Assembly (NCBI GenBank): GCA_946886545.1
Contig: CAMPIU010000080.1
Coordinates: 1 to 9,387 of the forward strand
Direction of reading: 5' to 3'
DNA: 9,387 nucleotides
Origin: an uncultured Flavobacteriales bacterium
Lineage (GTDB): Bacteria; Bacteroidota; Bacteroidia; Flavobacteriales; Crocinitomicaceae
Below the pieces are notes generated by a model, which was not told where the DNA came from, ran no database searches, and saw nothing but the letters and a program-made list of their open reading frames with translations. Both the position numbers and the translations under genes were made by a program. Positions 5,853 to 9,387 of this stretch are shown here, piece after piece (positions within the stretch are counted from its first letter, which is position 1; each line of letters starts with the position of its first letter).

Positions 5853-6395
5853 TTACTCCGCTTCGATCATTCGTTTCATATTTCCCAATCCTTCTTCAAA
5901 ATCTTTACCTATTGCATTTTCCATATTAAAGAACAGCATGAAAGCATTAAAAGGCCATGGAGTAGTGCTGGTGAATCCCCAGGCAACTCTGGTTTGGTTT
6001 TCGCCTTCCTCAGTAAGTGTGAAATAAGCATTGGCAATGCTTTTCATAGGCTTCATGAAACGCAATTCTGTTTCAATACGCTGATTCGGAATCAGTTTTT
6101 TGATCTCCTGTTCACCTTCACCTACTTGTTTGTGCGGGCTTTCCCATTTGGAAATGAATCCAACAGTTTTATCTTCCCCGATATAGGTCATTTTAATATT
6201 TGGGTCCAATTGGGTCCATTTACTCCACTGGTTCTGCTTTTCCAATGAACTCAAAAAATCAAAGGTTTCAGCGATGGGTTTGTCTACAAGCGTTGAACGC
6301 TCCACCGCAAAGTCCTTTTTACTCAAAGCAGCAATAATCAGTATCAGAGCGATCAATCCGCCAAGAGAACCAAGAATAATCCAAACTATCATCAT
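5853..6395 (-). CDS. Membrane-anchored SRPBCC (START-like) family protein
   Basis: The 180-residue product has an N-terminal membrane helix (about 3-23, IVWIILGSLGGLIALILIIA) followed by KKDF and then a domain of about 150 residues that reads as SRPBCC/polyketide-cyclase fold. Typical features are the opening strand FAVERSTLVDKP, the helix IAETFDFLSSLEKQNQWSKW, a curved-sheet segment ending in RVAWGFTSTTPWP, and a long C-terminal helix (about 154-179, FNMENAIGKDFEEGLGNMKRMI). The fold binds hydrophobic ligands in a cavity; no ligand or reaction can be assigned. Two adjacent ATG codons (6393-6395 and 6390-6392) are both possible starts. It lies downstream of the HD-domain gene on the same strand, with a palindromic repeat between them and its own terminator. 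No promoter was recognised. Confidence 0.85.
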   Translation of the reverse strand: MMIVWIILGSLGGLIALILIIAALSKKDFAVERSTLVDKPIAETFDFLSSLEKQNQWSKWTQLDPNIKMTYIGEDKTVGFISKWESPHKQVGEGEQEIKKLIPNQRIETELRFMKPMKSIANAYFTLTEEGENQTRVAWGFTSTTPWPFNAFMLFFNMENAIGKDFEEGLGNMKRMIEAE

Positions 6396-6431
6396 AAGCT
6401 TAATTTTTTAGGTAAATAAACGATTTTTTTT

Positions 6432-6531
6432 GGATGTTAAGACATCAGGATATTAAGATGTTAGGACTTGAATTATTGTCTGAATTCAGAATCTAGTCCT
6501 AAAATCTGGATGTCTTAAAGTCCTAATGTCT
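6432..6531. repeat. Mosaic palindromic repeat built from TTAAGAyATyAGGA-type units
   Basis: Two forward units at 6437-6452 (TTAAGACATCAGGATA) and 6453-6470 (TTAAGATGTTAGGACTTG) face two inverted units at 6495-6518 and 6519-6531. Perfect inverted matches include TTAAGACATC (6437-6446) with GATGTCTTAA (6509-6518), TTAGGACT (6461-6468) with AGTCCTAA (6495-6502), and TTAGGACTT (6461-6469) with AAGTCCTAA (6518-6526). A longer arm (6440-6458 against 6513-6531) matches at 16 of 19. The centre has the palindrome CTGAATTCAG (6480-6489). It separates the HD and SRPBCC genes and overlaps the last codons of the HD gene. Confidence 0.7.
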
Positions 6532-7779
6532 CGTAACCGGGTAGCACAAACAATATTTCTCCACCGGCTGCGCCAGCGCAGAAATATTCAGGTTGTCTGA
6601 AGCCTTGGATACATCGATCGTTTGACCGTCTTTCATCAGTAAATTAATGGTTTGTTTCACCTGGCTGTAGGCATTGTTTGAAAGCAATTCCGAGTAAACA
6701 AAATAGGTGATCTCCTCGTCGTTGAGCTGATATTGCGTGCGCACCAATTCTTTTTCCATCAAAATGCGGTCCGGGCTGAAAGGTTCTTTCGCAATCTCCA
6801 CTTTATGTAAATTGCGGTTCACCAGGTTTGTTGAAAGAATCGACAATACTTTATCCGGATGATTTTGCCACACTTTTACGGCTCCCATTACATCAAAATC
6901 GTCCAATTGCGCGAATAGTTTCAGGATTTCCGGGTCTGTTTCGAAATCCACTTTTTGAATATCACGGCTCATAAAAAACAACAAGGCTGGACTTCCGAAC
7001 AAGGTTTCACCATCACGGATCAGTTTCTTCGCTCTGCGCAAAATGTTGATCAGCATAAATTCGCCCGAAACAACTGTCTTATGGAGGTAAACCTGCCAAT
7101 ACATCACACGTCGCGCAACAAGGAATTTTTCAATGCTGTAAATTCCCTTTTCATCAATCACAAGCTGGTCGTTGTGCACGTTCAGCATTTCAATAATTCG
7201 CTCAGTACCTACAATTCCTTCCGAAACACCGGTAAAAAAACTATCGCGTGTCAAGTAATCCAGGCGGTCCATATCCAGCTGACTTGAAACCAGTTGGTAA
7301 AGGAATGTTTTGTGGTATTTGTTGGCAAAAATCATCAAAGCACGCTCCAAATCGTCTGAATTATCAGGGAAATCGCGTTTCAATGCCTGGATGAAATAAT
7401 AAGAGATCTGCTCGTGGCTCACATTTTTGACAATATCGAATTCCAGGGCATGACTGAAAGGACCGTGGCCAATATCGTGCAACAAGATCGCGACCAAAAC
7501 AGAGCGTTCTTCTTCGATTGTAATTTCGTGACCTTTTCTGCGGATCACGGCAACAGCCTGCGACATCAGGTGCATAGCCCCGATTGCATGATGAAAACGC
7601 GTGTGCAAAGCTCCCGGATAAACCAGGTGCGTCATTCCCAATTGCTTGATTCGTCTAAGTCGTTGAAAGAACGGATGCTCCACCAAATCGAAAATAAATT
7701 CGTCGGGAATTGAAATAAAACCGTAAACGGGGTCGTTGATGATTTTCTTTTTATTATTTCGATGTGTGTTTGTGCGCAA
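6523..7779 (-). CDS. HD-domain phosphohydrolase (dGTPase-like, COG1078 type)
   Basis: The product is 418 residues from the TTG at 7777-7779. The HD superfamily signature is complete: H in HTRFHHAIG (near 60-64), the HD pair in LLHDIGHGPFSH (about 101-110), and D in SQLDMDRLDYLTRDS (about 167-179). The opening KKKIINDPVYGFISIP followed by HPFFQRLRRIKQLG is characteristic of this family, which is related to dNTP triphosphohydrolases; the substrate in this branch is not settled. Start choice: no in-frame ATG lies near the conserved beginning. The TTG at 7807-7809 sits inside a perfect -7 box, whereas the TTG at 7779 is preceded by AAAGG (7791-7787) seven bases away, so I take the latter. The C-terminus (PVTRH) and stop fall inside a palindromic repeat. 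It is divergent from porX and probably co-transcribed with the SRPBCC gene. Confidence 0.88.
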   Translation of the reverse strand: MRTNTHRNNKKKIINDPVYGFISIPDEFIFDLVEHPFFQRLRRIKQLGMTHLVYPGALHTRFHHAIGAMHLMSQAVAVIRRKGHEITIEEERSVLVAILLHDIGHGPFSHALEFDIVKNVSHEQISYYFIQALKRDFPDNSDDLERALMIFANKYHKTFLYQLVSSQLDMDRLDYLTRDSFFTGVSEGIVGTERIIEMLNVHNDQLVIDEKGIYSIEKFLVARRVMYWQVYLHKTVVSGEFMLINILRRAKKLIRDGETLFGSPALLFFMSRDIQKVDFETDPEILKLFAQLDDFDVMGAVKVWQNHPDKVLSILSTNLVNRNLHKVEIAKEPFSPDRILMEKELVRTQYQLNDEEITYFVYSELLSNNAYSQVKQTINLLMKDGQTIDVSKASDNLNISALAQPVEKYCLCYPVTRH

Positions 7780-7786
7780 TTGAATA

Positions 7787-7791
7787 CCTTT
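7787..7791 (-). promoter_or_regulatory. Shine-Dalgarno-like AAAGG that decides the HD gene start
   Basis: The minus strand reads AAAGG, then seven bases (TATTCAA), then TTG 7779. It is unusual in this window, where most genes lack such a motif, and it supports translation from a TTG rather than an ATG. Confidence 0.5.
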
Positions 7792-7806
7792 ATATAAATC
7801 TAATAT

Positions 7807-7814
7807 CAAAGCTA
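7807..7814 (-). promoter_or_regulatory. -7 box (TAGCTTTG) of the HD-domain gene
   Basis: This is an exact TAnnTTTG match on the minus strand. A TTG at 7835-7833 (18-base spacer) or a TTTG at 7840-7837 (22-base spacer) could be the -33 element; both lie inside the first codons of porX. Initiation would be near 7800, giving a leader of about 20 bases containing AAAGG before TTG 7779. Confidence 0.6.
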
Positions 7815-7829
7815 ATTAATCTTTAGGAT

Positions 7830-9377
7830 ATGCAAGCAAAGATTCTGTGGGCAGATGACGAAATGGAGTTTCTAAAACCGCATGTACTCTTTTTGGAAGC
7901 AAAAGGATACAGTGTAGAACTCATTAATAACGGTAGTGAAGCTGTCGAAAAGTGTCAGGAAAACAATTATGATATTGTCTTTTTGGACGAGAATATGCCA
8001 GGTATTTCCGGATTAGAAACATTAGCCCGGATCAAGGAAATTACTCCGATGACCCCGGTGGTCATGATCACCAAAAGTGAAGAGGAGTCCATTATGGAAG
8101 AGGCAATCGGGAGTAAGATCGCGGATTATTTGATTAAACCTGTCAATCCGAACCAATTACTTCTCTGTTTAAAGAAGAATCTGGATCACCGGAAACTGGT
8201 TTCTCAAAAAACGAATTCAAACTATCAGCAGGAATTCCGTCAGTTGGGCATGCAACTCAATGGCCGATTGGATGCGGAAGAGTGGAAAGACGTGTTCAAA
8301 AAACTGACTTACTGGGATTTGGAATTCAAGGGGATCGAAGACCAGGGAATGCTGGAAATCCTCAATGCACAGCGCAAAGAAGCGAATGACCTGTTCTGCC
8401 GTTTTGTTGAGAATAATTACGAAGACTGGTTCAACGGTCGGGAAGAAGCGCCTGACATGGTCCATCATTTACTGAAAGAACAAGTATTCCCTTTGCTGAA
8501 TGAAAAAGACCGCGTTTTTCTCATGGTCATTGATAATTTGCGCTACGATCAGTGGCAGGTTTTGAAACCGATCATTTCCAATTTCTTCAACATTGAGAAA
8601 GAAGAGATCGTTTATTCCATTTTGCCAACAGCAACACACTATGCACGAAATGCACTGTTTGCAGGATTAATGCCTTCGGAAATTGAAAAACGTTTCCCGA
8701 ACCAATGGCTGAACGAGGATGATGAAGGCGGAAAGAACATGCACGAAGCAACTTTCCTGGAAGGAAATCTCAAACGGAACGGTAAAAATGTGAAATGGTC
8801 CTATCATAAGATCACGAACCTTGACGCAGGTAAAAAACTGGTAGATCAGTTTCATACCTTGTGGGATAATCAACTGAATGCAATTGTATACAATTTCGTG
8901 GATATGCTTTCTCATGCACGTACTGAAATGGATATGATCAAGGAACTGGCAGCAGATGAAGCAGCTTACCGCTCTTTGACACTTTCGTGGTTCGAACATT
9001 CTCCCTTGCAGGAAATGTTTAAGAAAATTGCGGAAAAAGGAGGGAAGGTCATAATCACAACGGATCATGGAACAGTTCGTGTCACCAACCCGGTGAAGAT
9101 TGTAGGAGATCGCAGCACGAATACGAATTTGCGTTACAAAACAGGACGTAATCTGAGCTATAAGGATAAAGAGGTGTTTACGATCAAGCATCCGGATAAG
9201 GTAGGACTTCCAAAGTCCAGCTTATCTGCCGAATTTGTATTTACCCGGGAGCAGGATTATTTCGTTTATCCCAATAATTATAATCACTTTGTGAACTATT
9301 ACAACGATACTTTCCAACATGGTGGGATTTCAATGGAGGAATTGTTAATTCCCTTTGTAATTTTGCAGTCGAAGTGA
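7830..9377 (+). CDS. porX: PorX-type response regulator with PglZ phosphatase domain, T9SS regulator
   Basis: The 515-residue product is close to the usual PorX length. Residues 1-119 are a CheY-like receiver with every key residue: acidic pair D9-D10, phospho-acceptor D53 in VFLDENMPG, T81, and K103-P104. A helical linker (about 120-225) leads to a PglZ domain of the alkaline phosphatase superfamily (about 226-515). Candidate metal and catalytic residues are D235 (VIDNLRYDQ), the PTAT at 266-269 with the probable nucleophilic Thr, D358 and H362 (FVDMLSH), D412-H413 (ITTDHGT), and H497 (QHGG). In studied Bacteroidota PorX works with the sensor PorY and controls T9SS genes and secretion; its PglZ domain has been reported to hydrolyse oligonucleotide phosphodiesters. 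There is no DNA-binding domain. ATG 7830 lies 50 bp from the divergent HD start. The window ends ten bases after the stop codon. Confidence 0.95.
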   Translation: MQAKILWADDEMEFLKPHVLFLEAKGYSVELINNGSEAVEKCQENNYDIVFLDENMPGISGLETLARIKEITPMTPVVMITKSEEESIMEEAIGSKIADYLIKPVNPNQLLLCLKKNLDHRKLVSQKTNSNYQQEFRQLGMQLNGRLDAEEWKDVFKKLTYWDLEFKGIEDQGMLEILNAQRKEANDLFCRFVENNYEDWFNGREEAPDMVHHLLKEQVFPLLNEKDRVFLMVIDNLRYDQWQVLKPIISNFFNIEKEEIVYSILPTATHYARNALFAGLMPSEIEKRFPNQWLNEDDEGGKNMHEATFLEGNLKRNGKNVKWSYHKITNLDAGKKLVDQFHTLWDNQLNAIVYNFVDMLSHARTEMDMIKELAADEAAYRSLTLSWFEHSPLQEMFKKIAEKGGKVIITTDHGTVRVTNPVKIVGDRSTNTNLRYKTGRNLSYKDKEVFTIKHPDKVGLPKSSLSAEFVFTREQDYFVYPNNYNHFVNYYNDTFQHGGISMEELLIPFVILQSK

Positions 9378-9387
9378 AAGAACTGAT

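Noticed and set aside
5775..6248. 157-codon plus-strand frame over the SRPBCC gene
   Set aside because: It begins before the SRPBCC terminator and reads the antisense of a well-supported gene; no family features are seen.
7780..7809. HD-gene start at TTG 7809
   Set aside because: This codon is part of an exact -7 promoter box, so it would not be in the mRNA made from that promoter; TTG 7779 has an AAAGG in front of it.
9374..9387. Possible start of a following gene at GTG overlapping the porX stop
   Set aside because: GTGAAAGAACTGAT could open a frame overlapping by four bases, but under five codons are visible, so nothing can be said of its identity.

Overview
The window reads as chromosomal DNA of a Bacteroidota bacterium, most likely a flavobacterium-like member (Flavobacteriales; a Crocinitomicaceae/Fluviicola-type genome would fit, but I cannot prove the genus). 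Four things point there: two secreted proteins with C-terminal type IX secretion (T9SS) sorting domains, a full-length PorX-type response regulator/PglZ protein, SprB-type repeats, and promoter -7 boxes of the Bacteroidota form TAnnTTTG. Shine-Dalgarno sequences are mostly absent.

Layout. 1-2005: a small secreted protein built from two diverged copies of one module (31-486), followed 25 bp later by a large secreted T9SS cargo protein (512-1978); these are probably co-transcribed. 2006-3006: a minus-strand block with a cold-shock protein (2650-2841), its long structured leader and a -7 box at 2999-3006, a terminator, then a small lipoprotein (2006-2536) converging on the cargo gene. 2842-3525 holds no credible protein gene but carries the cold-shock leader, an 11-bp-period degenerate tandem repeat and a decayed inverted-repeat element. 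3526-5271: a secreted endonuclease/exonuclease/phosphatase-fold protein with two SprB-like repeats and a T9SS sorting domain. 5313-5576: a small acidic helical protein of unknown function, followed by a 60-bp copy of the end of the preceding sorting domain (5644-5703) and a terminator. 5786-7779: a minus-strand pair, an HD-domain phosphohydrolase followed by a membrane-anchored SRPBCC protein, separated by a mosaic palindromic repeat that supplies the HD gene's stop codon. 7830-9377: porX, divergent from the HD gene.

How the genes fit together. PorX is the response-regulator component that controls T9SS in characterised Bacteroidota, and two of the other genes encode clear T9SS cargo. The window therefore contains both a T9SS regulator and secreted substrates, although physical proximity here may be incidental. 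The remaining genes (cold shock, lipoprotein, SRPBCC, HD phosphohydrolase) are ordinary housekeeping or accessory genes. I see no defence island, CRISPR array, IS element, tRNA or rRNA. The less ordinary material is in the non-coding DNA: the cold-shock leader, the phased 11-bp repeat, two inverted-repeat elements, the sorting-domain remnant, and a very compact divergent promoter in which the HD gene's promoter overlaps the start of porX.
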